Positions 6,398 to 13,604 of a stretch of DNA of 13,604 bases are shown one piece after another. Under the pieces are notes generated by a model. That model was not told where the DNA came from, searched no databases, and saw nothing but the letters and a program-made list of their open reading frames with translations. Origin of the DNA: LMUY01 sp964657445 (lineage in GTDB: Bacteria > Pseudomonadota > Alphaproteobacteria > Acetobacterales > Acetobacteraceae); NCBI GenBank assembly GCA_964657445.1, contig CAZZVB010000123.1:1-13604 (forward strand), read 5' to 3'. The stretch's first letter is position 1. Each line of letters begins with the position of its first letter. The position numbers were made by a program, and so were the translations under genes.

Positions 6398-7120
6398 ATG
6401 ATCAGGCTGACGATAATGGCCGGCGCGTTGCTGATGGCGGCCATGCCGGGCGTTACCGCCGCGGCACTGACGCCAACACAGCGCGCCGAGGTCGTCGAAA
6501 CGCTGCGCCAGGCATTGAAGGACGATCCGTCGATCCTGCGTGACGCGTTAGCCGCCCTGCAGGTGGACGACACGCGCCGGCAGGAAACGGCGTCGGCCGA
6601 CGCAATCCAGGCGCAACATGCCGAGTTGTTCAGCGACGCTGCGGACCAGGTGACCGGCAACCCGGCGGGTGCGATCACGGTGGTCGAGTTCTACGACCCG
6701 CGCTGCCCCTACTGCCGGCAAATGCTGCCGGTCATTGCAGCGCTGGTGCAGTCCGATCCGAACGTCCGCGTCGTCTTCAAAGACATTCCGATCCTCGGGC
6801 CAGCCTCGGTGCTGGAATCGCGCGCGTTGCTGGCCGCACAGCGGCAGGGCGGTTACATGCGGCTGCAAAGCGCCATCATGAACAGTTCCGCCACGCCCAC
6901 GGCTGCATCCTTGCGGGCCGAGGCCGAGCGGCAAGGCCTCGACGGCGCGCGCTTCGAACACGACATGGCCGATCCGGCGATCGAGGCGAAACTGGCCAAA
7001 AATCTTCGCCTAGCCACTCAACTCCATGTCGATGGCACTCCGGCCTTGATTGTCGGTCACCGCATGATCTCCGGCGCGGTCGAACTGGCAGACCTCCAGC
7101 GCACCATCGCAAGCCGCTGA
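6398..7120 (+). CDS. DsbA-family periplasmic thiol:disulfide oxidoreductase (ScsC/Com1-like)
   Basis: This is a secreted thioredoxin-fold protein of 240 aa. The signal peptide covers residues 1-22 (hydrophobic LTIMAGALLMAAMPG, cleavage-like TAA). Residues 25-56 (TPTQRAEVVETLRQALKDDPSILRDALAAL) match the helical N-terminal extension of ScsC/Com1-type proteins, which mediates oligomerisation in ScsC. The catalytic motif is CPYC at 103-106 after VVEFYDPR, and the conserved cis-proline is in GTPAL (Pro215). It should oxidise, isomerise or reduce disulfides in the periplasm; in ScsC homologs trimerisation favours isomerase activity. The ATG at 6398 has GAGGG six bases upstream. It is transcribed divergently from the GGT-like and four-cysteine genes, whose disulfides are plausible clients (inference). 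Confidence 0.92.
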   Translation: MIRLTIMAGALLMAAMPGVTAAALTPTQRAEVVETLRQALKDDPSILRDALAALQVDDTRRQETASADAIQAQHAELFSDAADQVTGNPAGAITVVEFYDPRCPYCRQMLPVIAALVQSDPNVRVVFKDIPILGPASVLESRALLAAQRQGGYMRLQSAIMNSSATPTAASLRAEAERQGLDGARFEHDMADPAIEAKLAKNLRLATQLHVDGTPALIVGHRMISGAVELADLQRTIASR

Positions 7121-7260
7121 TCATCACCCCAAGCGAGGCATTGCTCTCGATTTTGTGACAAAGTAGTACGTTTCGATCCCTTCTCTAATTTTCCGCCTGT
7201 CCGCATTTTACAAACGCCCTCCATCGCCAGAGGCCGGAGGAGCGACGGAGGTGCGGGGAC

Positions 7261-8217
7261 ATGGCCGGCCGATTTGTTCTCGCAATCCACGGTGGGGCTG
7301 GGACGCTCTCGCCTGAGGTCATGACGACCGGGCTGGAACGGGCGATCCACTCGGGGCTGAGAAACGCGCTCAAAGCCGGCTACAGCGTGCTGGAGGCCGG
7401 TGGCCGGGCGGCGGATGCCGTCGTCGCTTCCGTCAGCGTTCTGGAGGATGACCCTCAGTTCAACGCCGGGGTCGGGGCGGTATTCAACGCCGCGGGCCGG
7501 ATCGAGATGGATGCGGCCATAATGGATGGCCAAACCCGTGCATCCGGAGCGGTTGCGGGTATTTGCGGGCCACGCCATCCGGTGCAGGCCGCGCAGGCCG
7601 TGATGCTCCACTCGCCTCATGTGATGCTCGTGGGCGAAGGAGCGCACGGCTTCCTGCGCCAACAGGGCCTGGCGTTTGAACCCGAGGAGTTTTTCCAGAC
7701 CGAACGGCGCTGGCGGGCGCTGCAGGACAAATTGGCATGCGAACGCACCGGCAAGCTGGCTCCGCTCGATGACGCCGACCGGCACGGAACGGTTGGCGCC
7801 GTAGCGCTCGACGCCTTTGGCGGCCTGGCTGCCGCGACATCGACCGGCGGCGTGACCGCGAAGATGCCGGGCCGGGTCGGCGACAGTCCCATCATTGGCG
7901 CCGGGACCTGGGCGTCCGAAACCTGCGCCGTCTCCGCGACAGGCGATGGCGAGCACTTCATCCGCGCAGGCGCGGCCCACGAAGTCTGCGCCCGCATCCG
8001 GCACGCCGGCCTCTCGGTGCACGATGCCAGCAGCGGGTTGATCGGCGAGCTGGGCGCCCGCGGCGGGTCGGGCGGGTTGATCGCCATCGACGCCGGCGGC
8101 AACGTCGCCATGCCGTTCAACTCGCGTGGAATGTATCGCGGCAGCATCGACGCCTCGGGCGCCGGGAGCACCGCCATCTATCGCGACCACCCCAGGCGGC
8201 TCGACCACGCAGGTTGA
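7261..8217 (+). CDS. isoaspartyl peptidase / plant-type L-asparaginase (IaaA-like Ntn hydrolase)
   Basis: This enzyme of the type 2 asparaginase family hydrolyses L-asparagine and beta-aspartyl dipeptides. At 318 aa it matches the family length. It starts with the typical LAIHGGAGTL, has NAGVGAVFNAAGRIEMDAAIMDG, and carries the autocleavage site DRHGTVGAVALD, where Thr177 becomes the N-terminal nucleophile of the beta subunit. Supporting residues are ATSTGG (192-197) and the substrate-binding RVGDSPIIGAG (205-215). No signal peptide is visible, so it is cytoplasmic. The ATG at 7261 has GGAGG nine bases upstream. It is preceded by a 140-base, locally AT-rich region containing TCTAAT (7184-7189), a possible -10 without a convincing -35, so it may have its own promoter. 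Confidence 0.94.
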   Translation: MAGRFVLAIHGGAGTLSPEVMTTGLERAIHSGLRNALKAGYSVLEAGGRAADAVVASVSVLEDDPQFNAGVGAVFNAAGRIEMDAAIMDGQTRASGAVAGICGPRHPVQAAQAVMLHSPHVMLVGEGAHGFLRQQGLAFEPEEFFQTERRWRALQDKLACERTGKLAPLDDADRHGTVGAVALDAFGGLAAATSTGGVTAKMPGRVGDSPIIGAGTWASETCAVSATGDGEHFIRAGAAHEVCARIRHAGLSVHDASSGLIGELGARGGSGGLIAIDAGGNVAMPFNSRGMYRGSIDASGAGSTAIYRDHPRRLDHAG

Positions 8218-8250
8218 GCGCAGGCTTGTAACCGGCCGTCCCCGGCGCTA

Positions 8251-8281
8251 GGTCCCACTGTTGCGGGTTCAGATTGGGACC
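8251..8281. promoter_or_regulatory. hairpin in the asparaginase-asd intergenic region
   Basis: GGTCCCA (8251-8257) and TGGGACC (8275-8281) form a perfect 7-bp stem. Inside it CTG/CAG adds three pairs with a two-base bulge. It lies 33 bases after the asparaginase stop and about 53 bases before asd. There is no T-tract, so it may be a Rho-dependent or weak terminator, a leader structure affecting asd, or an operator. It does not resemble a lysine riboswitch, which would be much longer. Confidence 0.35.
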
Positions 8282-8334
8282 ATACGGATGTCGCCGTGCC
8301 CTGACTGTGACGGGGCGCGAAAGGAAGGGTTGTG

Positions 8335-9360
<1,026 letters not shown>

Positions 9361-9362
9361 CG

Positions 9363-9680
9363 GTGAACGCCTGGCTTTGGCTTGCCATTGCCGGCGTGTT
9401 CGAGGTGGCCTGGGTGGTGTTGCTGAAGCAGTCGGACGGCTTCACACGCCTTTTCTGGAGCGGCGCGACCGTGGCCGCGATGGCGTGCAGCTTCGGTGCG
9501 ATGTCTCAGGCGCTCCGCGTGCTGCCGATGGGCACGGTCTATGCCGTGTGGACCGGCATTGGTGCGGCCGGTGGATTGGCTTGGGGCATCACGGTCGAGG
9601 GCGAACCGGCGGGGCTGCTGCGGATTGCCTGCGTTGGCTTAATCCTGGCGGGGGTGGCTGGGCTGCGGCTGGGGTCCTGA
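9363..9680 (+). CDS. sugE: small multidrug resistance protein, SugE/Gdx (guanidinium exporter) type
   Basis: This four-helix inner-membrane proton-coupled exporter has 105 aa, the standard SMR length. Glu14 in IAGVFEVAWVVLLK is the essential SMR carboxylate. The features AVWTGIGAAG (61-70), Ser43, Tyr60 and Trp63, together with DGFTRLFWS after helix 1, align with the SugE/Gdx subtype rather than EmrE, so guanidinium export is more likely than polyaromatic drug efflux. This is family inference. It starts with GTG two bases after the asd stop and lacks a clear ribosome-binding site, so it is probably translated by coupling to asd. No guanidine riboswitch was seen upstream, and none would be expected inside asd. 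Confidence 0.88.
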   Translation: MNAWLWLAIAGVFEVAWVVLLKQSDGFTRLFWSGATVAAMACSFGAMSQALRVLPMGTVYAVWTGIGAAGGLAWGITVEGEPAGLLRIACVGLILAGVAGLRLGS

Positions 9681-9706
9681 ACACCATCTCGCGCATTGCC
9701 GTCGCG

Positions 9707-9735
9707 TTGACCCTCCCCACCTACGGCGCTAAGCA
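9707..9735 (+). promoter_or_regulatory. sigma70-type promoter for the sdh operon
   Basis: TTGACC (9707-9712), a 17-base spacer and TAAGCA (9730-9735) form the best promoter in the window, pointing at sdhC with a leader of about 40 bases. The palindrome GCAC-TTTT-GTGC (9733-9744) overlaps the -10 end and probable start site and could be an operator or a small leader hairpin. The rest of the 102-base gap after the SMR gene holds the sdhC ribosome-binding site and nothing else recognised. Confidence 0.6.
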
Positions 9736-9782
9736 CTTTTGTGCATTGCGGCGCACATTCGCGCTGCCCTCCGGAGCTGTTT

Positions 9783-10217
9783 ATGAAGGATGCTCGCGAC
9801 GCCTTGATGATTGGGCAACGCACCGATGGCACGACCGTCCGCCGCCCGCTATCGCCCCATCTGCAAGTCTATCGTCCGCAGTTGACCTCGGTTCTTTCGA
9901 TCATGAACCGGCTTTCGGGCATCGCGACCTCGGTTGGTACCTTGATGCTGGTTTGGTGGCTTGTGGCGTCCGCCGGTTCACCCGCTGGCTTTGCTGCGAT
10001 GCAAAGCTTTATGGGGTCGTTTGTTGGCATCATCCTGCTCTTTGGCTGGACTGTTGCGCTGATGTATCATTTTGTTGGCGGACTACGGCACTTGGCGTGG
10101 GACGCCGGGTATGGCTTCGACCTGCCGCAGGTTTATGCCAGTGGTTGGGCGGTCGTGGCCGCCACGGCGATCGGCACGGTGCTGGTCTGGATCATAGCAT
10201 TGGTGGTGTGGCTCTGA
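9783..10217 (+). CDS. sdhC: succinate dehydrogenase cytochrome b556 subunit
   Basis: This is a membrane anchor of complex II that helps bind heme b and ubiquinone. The 144 aa chain has RRPLSPHLQVYRPQLTS (20-36), the signature SIMNRLSG (39-46), three membrane helices, and YHFVGGLRHLAWD, in which His96 aligns with the E. coli SdhC heme ligand His84. Ser39 and Arg43 align with the quinone-site Ser27 and Arg31. The residue between them, usually His (SILHR), is Asn42 here. The ATG at 9783 was chosen because GGAG ends six bases upstream (CCGGAGCTGTTT). The longer open frame from 9741 adds 14 unlikely residues. The stop overlaps the sdhD start by one base (TGATG). Confidence 0.95.
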   Translation: MKDARDALMIGQRTDGTTVRRPLSPHLQVYRPQLTSVLSIMNRLSGIATSVGTLMLVWWLVASAGSPAGFAAMQSFMGSFVGIILLFGWTVALMYHFVGGLRHLAWDAGYGFDLPQVYASGWAVVAATAIGTVLVWIIALVVWL

Positions 10218-10639
10218 TGTCGGACGCAAAAACCTCGTCGGGCGTGCACCCCAAGGTGGATGTGATGCGCTCCCTACTCGGGCGCGCGCGCGGCATCGGC
10301 CCGGCCAAGTCGGGCGTGCACCATTGGTGGGTGGAGCGCGTCACCGCGATCGCCCTGATCCCGCTGACGATCTGGTTCATCTATGCCGTGCTGCGGCTGC
10401 TCGGCGCTTCGCAACAGGCGGTGCACAGCTTTGTGGCGAGCCCGGTCAACACCGTGCTGCTGCTGGCATTGGTAGCGATGACGTTTCACCACATGCAACT
10501 GGGTTTGCAGGTCGTGATCGAGGACTACATTCACGACAAGAAATGGCAGATGTCGTCCGTCCTATTGAACAAGGCGGTCGCTGTCGTGCTTGGGCTGTTA
10601 TGCGCCGTGTCCATCCTGCGGATGGCCTTCACGGGCTGA
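10217..10639 (+). CDS. sdhD: succinate dehydrogenase hydrophobic membrane anchor subunit
   Basis: This is the second membrane anchor of complex II, 140 aa with three helices. The entry motif VHHWWVERVTAIALIPL (34-50) is typical of alphaproteobacterial SdhD. His92 in HHMQLGLQVVIEDY aligns with the heme-ligand His71 of E. coli SdhD, and Asp103-Tyr104 align with Asp82-Tyr83 of the quinone site. The start ATG at 10217 shares one base with the sdhC stop, implying translational coupling. The frame is open for hundreds of bases upstream through asd and sugE, but that is a shadow of those genes. sdhA begins 25 bases after the stop. Confidence 0.95.
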   Translation: MSDAKTSSGVHPKVDVMRSLLGRARGIGPAKSGVHHWWVERVTAIALIPLTIWFIYAVLRLLGASQQAVHSFVASPVNTVLLLALVAMTFHHMQLGLQVVIEDYIHDKKWQMSSVLLNKAVAVVLGLLCAVSILRMAFTG

Positions 10640-10664
10640 CTCTAGTTACGGACAAAAGCGAACC

Positions 10665-12476
10665 ATGAACGCGATCTCGAAGCCTTCGAATGGCGCCTAC
10701 AACATCGTCGATCACACGTATGACGTCGTGGTGGTGGGCGCAGGCGGCGCCGGGCTGCGCGCGACGCTGGGCATGGGCGCGGCCGGGCTGAAGACGGCCT
10801 GTATCACCAAGGTGTTCCCGACCCGGTCACACACCGTGGCGGCCCAAGGCGGCATCGGCGCAGCCCTGGGCAACATGGGCGAGGATGACTGGCGTTGGCA
10901 CATGTACGACACGGTGAAAGGGTCGGACTGGCTGGGTGACCAGGATAGCATCGAATACATGTGCCGCGAGGCGGTGCCGGCGATCTATGAGCTGGAGCAT
11001 TTCGGCGTGCCATTCTCCCGCACCGAGGATGGCCGAATCTACCAGCGCCCGTTCGGCGGCCACATGCAGGAATATGGCAAGACTCCGGCGAACCGCGCCT
11101 GCGCTGCGGCAGACCGCACCGGCCATGCCATCCTGCACACGCTGTATCAGCAGTCGCTGAAGCATGAGGTCGAGTTCTTCGTCGAGTATTTTGCGCTCGA
11201 CCTGATCATGGACGAGGAAGGCGCCTGCCGCGGCGTGATCGCCTGGTGCCTCGAGGATGGCAGCATCCATCGCTTCCGCGCCCAGTCCACGGTGCTGGCG
11301 ACGGGCGGCTACGGCCGCGCCTATCTGTCCTGCACCTCCGCGCATACGTGCACAGGCGATGGCGGCGGGATGGTGATCCGCGCCGGCCTGCCGGTGCAGG
11401 ACATGGAGTTCGTGCAGTTCCACCCGACCGGCATCTTCCCGGCCGGTTGCCTGATCACCGAGGGCGTTCGCGGCGAGGGCGGCTACCTCACCAACGGCAA
11501 TGGCGAACGCTTCATGGAGCGTTACGCGCCGACCGCGAAGGACCTGGCCAGCCGCGACGTGGTGAGCCGGTCCATGACGATCGAGATCAACGAAGGCCGC
11601 GGCGTGGGACCGAACAAGGACCACATCAACCTGCACATCGAGCATCTAGGCGCCGAGTTGCTGAACGAGCGGCTGCCCGGCATCTCCGAGACGGCCAAGG
11701 TGTTCGCCGGCGTTGACGTCACCAAGGATCCGATTCCCGTGCTGCCGACAGTGCATTACAACATGGGCGGCATCCCGACCAACTACCGCACCGAAGTTCT
11801 GCGCCCGACCGCGCAGGATCCCGACGCGGTGGTTCCAGGTCTGATGGCCGTGGGCGAAGCCGCTTGCGTGTCGGTGCACGGCGCCAACCGGCTCGGTACC
11901 AACTCGCTGCTCGACCTGGTCGTGTTCGGCCGCGCCGCTGCGCACCGGGCCGCCGAAATCCTGAAGCCCGGCGCGTCCCAGGCGCCTTTACCGGCGCGCG
12001 CCGGCGAGAACGGACTCGATCGCCTGGACCGCAAGCGCCACAACCATGGCACGTCGAAGGCCGGCCAGGTGCGTGAGCAGATGCAGCGCGCGATGCAGGC
12101 CCACGCGGCGGTGTTCCGCACCAGCGAAAGCCTGAAGCAGGGCGTGAGCAAGATGAAGTCGATCTACGCCGGGCAGGACGACATCGGCGTGACTGACCGC
12201 TCCCTGATCTGGAACACCGACCTGGCCGAGGCGCTGGAGCTGGATAACCTGGTCGCCAACGCGATGACCACGATGGTCAGCGCGGAGAACCGCCACGAAA
12301 GCCGCGGCGCGCACGCGCATGACGACTTCCCGGAGCGCGACGACGCCGAGTGGATGAAGCACACGGTGGCCCACATGGACGACCGCGGCGAAGTGGCGCT
12401 GAGCTACCGCCCAGTGCGCATGCAGACGCTGACCAATGAGGTCAGCGTGTTCCCGCCGAAGAAGCGCGTGTATTAG
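10665..12476 (+). CDS. sdhA: succinate dehydrogenase flavoprotein subunit
   Basis: This is the catalytic subunit of complex II that oxidises succinate to fumarate at a covalently bound FAD on the cytoplasmic face. The 603 aa length is full. The dinucleotide-binding motif is VVVVGAGGAG (21-30). His56 in RSHTVAAQGG is the residue that attaches FAD. Catalytic-site elements are QFHPTGIFPAGCLITEGVRGEGG (His253, Arg269 about) and VHGANRLGTNSLLDLVVFG (His405, Arg409 about). The C-terminus has the usual ENRHESRGAHAHDDFPERDD. The ATG at 10665 is preferred to the open-frame start at 10590, which lies within sdhD; the ribosome-binding site is weak. In this genome it is separated from sdhB by a vapD-type gene. 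Confidence 0.98.
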   Translation: MNAISKPSNGAYNIVDHTYDVVVVGAGGAGLRATLGMGAAGLKTACITKVFPTRSHTVAAQGGIGAALGNMGEDDWRWHMYDTVKGSDWLGDQDSIEYMCREAVPAIYELEHFGVPFSRTEDGRIYQRPFGGHMQEYGKTPANRACAAADRTGHAILHTLYQQSLKHEVEFFVEYFALDLIMDEEGACRGVIAWCLEDGSIHRFRAQSTVLATGGYGRAYLSCTSAHTCTGDGGGMVIRAGLPVQDMEFVQFHPTGIFPAGCLITEGVRGEGGYLTNGNGERFMERYAPTAKDLASRDVVSRSMTIEINEGRGVGPNKDHINLHIEHLGAELLNERLPGISETAKVFAGVDVTKDPIPVLPTVHYNMGGIPTNYRTEVLRPTAQDPDAVVPGLMAVGEAACVSVHGANRLGTNSLLDLVVFGRAAAHRAAEILKPGASQAPLPARAGENGLDRLDRKRHNHGTSKAGQVREQMQRAMQAHAAVFRTSESLKQGVSKMKSIYAGQDDIGVTDRSLIWNTDLAEALELDNLVANAMTTMVSAENRHESRGAHAHDDFPERDDAEWMKHTVAHMDDRGEVALSYRPVRMQTLTNEVSVFPPKKRVY

Positions 12477-12524
12477 GGGTTCTTGACCTGTTAACCGGGC
12501 AACAATCGGCTACGAAATCACTCT

Positions 12525-12539
12525 CCCGGCCTGGCCGGG
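12525..12539. repeat. 15-base GC palindrome ahead of vapD
   Basis: CCCGGCC-T-GGCCGGG is a perfect inverted repeat about one base in the 104-base gap between sdhA and the vapD-type gene. It could be an operator, or a hairpin attenuating read-through from sdhA (it lacks a T-tract). TTGACC at 12483-12488 resembles a -35 box, but no good -10 follows at the right distance. The gap contains no ATG or GTG on the plus strand, so it does not encode an antitoxin there. Confidence 0.4.
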
Positions 12540-12580
12540 CTGTCGCCGGTCATAACTCGGGTCGGAGCCGTTCGCCCTCT

Positions 12581-12877
12581 ATGTTTGCAATCAGCTTCGA
12601 CATGGACACCTCGGTCCTGCAGGCGAGCTACCACAACGCATCGTGGCAAAACGCATACAACGACATTGGACGGGTCCTCGGCGAGCACGGCTTCACGCGC
12701 CAGCAGGGTAGCGTCTACTTCGGTGATGACACGGTGGACGCAGTCCGCTGCGTACTCGCCGTTCAAGAGTTATCGGGAACCTACGTCTGGTTCTCGGCAG
12801 CGGTGCGCGACATCCGCATGCTTCGGATCGAAGACAACAATGACCTCATGCCGGCTTTGCTCTCGAAGCGACCATAG
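12581..12877 (+). CDS. vapD: VapD-family protein (Cas2-fold endoribonuclease toxin family)
   Basis: The 98 aa protein matches the VapD family along its whole length. It begins MFAISFDMDT with Asp7, the conserved acidic residue of the first strand. It continues NAYNDIGRVLGEHGFTRQQGSVYFG (24-48), the family core, and AAVRDIRMLRIEDNNDLM near the end, which is the conserved VRDIRxFRIE segment. VapD proteins are small Cas2-like homodimeric RNases, in some bacteria a toxin paired with an upstream antitoxin (VapX in Haemophilus). No antitoxin ORF is seen on either side. Its GC content looks lower than that of the flanking sdh genes, which fits acquisition by transfer. GGAG lies 13 bases before the ATG, so initiation may be weak. 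sdhB begins 23 bases after its stop. Confidence 0.88.
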   Translation: MFAISFDMDTSVLQASYHNASWQNAYNDIGRVLGEHGFTRQQGSVYFGDDTVDAVRCVLAVQELSGTYVWFSAAVRDIRMLRIEDNNDLMPALLSKRP

Positions 12878-12900
12878 CCGCTCAAGCATCGGATACTCGA

Positions 12901-13604
12901 ATGGTTGAACTAACCCTCCCGAAGAACAGCCGCGTCAGCCAGGGCCGCACCTGGAAGGCGGCGGCCGGCGCCAAGACGGTGCGCGAGTTCAAGATCTATC
13001 GCTGGAACCCCGACGATGGCGACAACCCACGGCTGGATACTTACGAGGTCGATCTGTCCAAGATCGGCCCGATGGTGCTTGACGCGCTGATCCATATCAA
13101 GAACGACATCGACCCGACGCTGACCTTCCGCCGGTCCTGCCGGGAAGGCATTTGCGGCTCCTGCTCGATGAACATCGACGGCGGCAACACGCTAGCTTGC
13201 CTGAAGCCGATCGAGGACGTGAACGGTGCGGTCAAGATCTACCCGCTGCCGCACATGGCCGTGGTGAAGGACCTCGTCCCCGACCTGTCGATGGCCTATG
13301 CGCAACTCCGTTCGGTGGAGCCGTGGCTGAAGTCCGACACCGCCCCGCCGCCCGACGCTGAGCGCCGCCAGAGCGTTGAGGAGCGGCACAAGCTGGATGG
13401 GATGTGGGAATGCATCCTGTGCTTCTGCTGCACGACCTCCTGCCCGTCTTACTGGTGGAACGGCGACCGCTATCTCGGCCCGGCGACGCTGCTGGCCGCA
13501 TACCGCTGGATCGCCGACAGCCGGGACGAATACACCGGGCAGCGGCTCGACGCGCTCGAGGATCCGTTCAAGCTCTACGCCTGCCGCACGATCATGAACT
13601 GCAC
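12901..13604 (+). CDS. sdhB: succinate dehydrogenase iron-sulfur subunit (3' end missing)
   Basis: This subunit passes electrons from FADH2 in SdhA to quinone through three clusters. 234 of about 255-260 residues are in the window. The [2Fe-2S] ligands are Cys80, Cys85, Cys88 (SCREGICGSC) and Cys100. The [4Fe-4S] ligands Cys171, Cys174 and Cys177 are in ECILCFCC. The [3Fe-4S] ligands are Cys181, Cys228 and Cys234. The last [4Fe-4S] cysteine should lie just past the window. LLAAYRWIADSRDE is the typical C-terminal domain helix. The ATG at 12901 is 23 bases after vapD and 424 bases after the sdhA stop. Its ribosome-binding site is poor (CGGA), so translation may depend on read-through from upstream. 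Confidence 0.97.
   Translation, partial: MVELTLPKNSRVSQGRTWKAAAGAKTVREFKIYRWNPDDGDNPRLDTYEVDLSKIGPMVLDALIHIKNDIDPTLTFRRSCREGICGSCSMNIDGGNTLACLKPIEDVNGAVKIYPLPHMAVVKDLVPDLSMAYAQLRSVEPWLKSDTAPPPDAERRQSVEERHKLDGMWECILCFCCTTSCPSYWWNGDRYLGPATLLAAYRWIADSRDEYTGQRLDALEDPFKLYACRTIMNC

Noticed and set aside
7121..7260. Terminator or full promoter in the AT-rich gap before the asparaginase gene
   Set aside because: Only a four-base stem near a T-run and an isolated TCTAAT hexamer were found; neither is enough for a call.
7057..8208. 383-codon open frame antisense to the asparaginase gene
   Set aside because: The sense strand has the complete Ntn-hydrolase motifs and a good GGAGG; the antisense product has none.
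12483..12516. Separate promoter for vapD-sdhB (TTGACC then TACGAA)
   Set aside because: The spacing is 22 bases, too long for sigma70, and no alternative -10 at 16-18 bases is acceptable.
12518..12766. 82-codon minus-strand ORF overlapping vapD, considered as an antisense antitoxin
   Set aside because: No antitoxin-like features or ribosome-binding site are visible, and most of it is the reverse complement of the conserved VapD core.

Overview
The window reads as chromosomal DNA of a high-GC alphaproteobacterium. The best fit is an acetic-acid-bacterium relative (Acetobacteraceae, Rhodospirillales). This rests on overall GC richness, the sdhC-sdhD-sdhA-sdhB order with alphaproteobacterial-type subunits, and the general style of the proteins; no rRNA or other taxonomic marker is present, so the family-level placement is inference. 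Coding is dense: there are fourteen genes, two of them cut by the window edges, and no gene-free stretch exceeds about 150 bases. No tRNA, rRNA, CRISPR array, transposase or integrase was seen.

Layout. Bases 1-1133 are the 3' part of an MFS transporter. A short control region follows with a perfect CRP-type palindrome (TGTGA-N6-TCACA) next to a second palindrome, ahead of a small protein of unknown function (1221-1628). Convergent to it is a five-gene minus-strand cluster read from 6255 down to 1660: a lipoprotein resembling gamma-glutamyltransferase but lacking several usual active-site residues, two tandem paralogous small secreted four-cysteine proteins of no family I recognise, a class I/II aminotransferase, and a fused GT2 glycosyltransferase-GtrA membrane protein. 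Spacing is a 1-4 base overlap, then about 20, 21 and 53 bases, so part or all of it may be one operon. The 53-base gap carries a repeat-like hairpin.

Divergent from this cluster is a ScsC/DsbA-like periplasmic thiol oxidoreductase (6398-7120), then a plant-type asparaginase/isoaspartyl peptidase (7261-8217), aspartate-semialdehyde dehydrogenase asd (8335-9360), and a Gdx/SugE-type small multidrug resistance protein two bases behind asd. From 9707 a good sigma70-type promoter leads into succinate dehydrogenase: sdhC, sdhD (one-base stop/start overlap), sdhA, and sdhB, which runs off the window.

The most striking point is a complete VapD-family gene (Cas2-fold ribonuclease toxin family) lying between sdhA and sdhB, on the same strand and with no recognisable antitoxin ORF. 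A toxin-family gene embedded in a core respiratory operon deserves a second look. The second interesting element is the secreted module made of the degenerate GGT-like lipoprotein and the two four-cysteine paralogs, with a thiol oxidoreductase transcribed divergently from the same intergenic region. That arrangement suggests, but does not prove, a shared envelope function in which the oxidoreductase handles disulfides of the small proteins.
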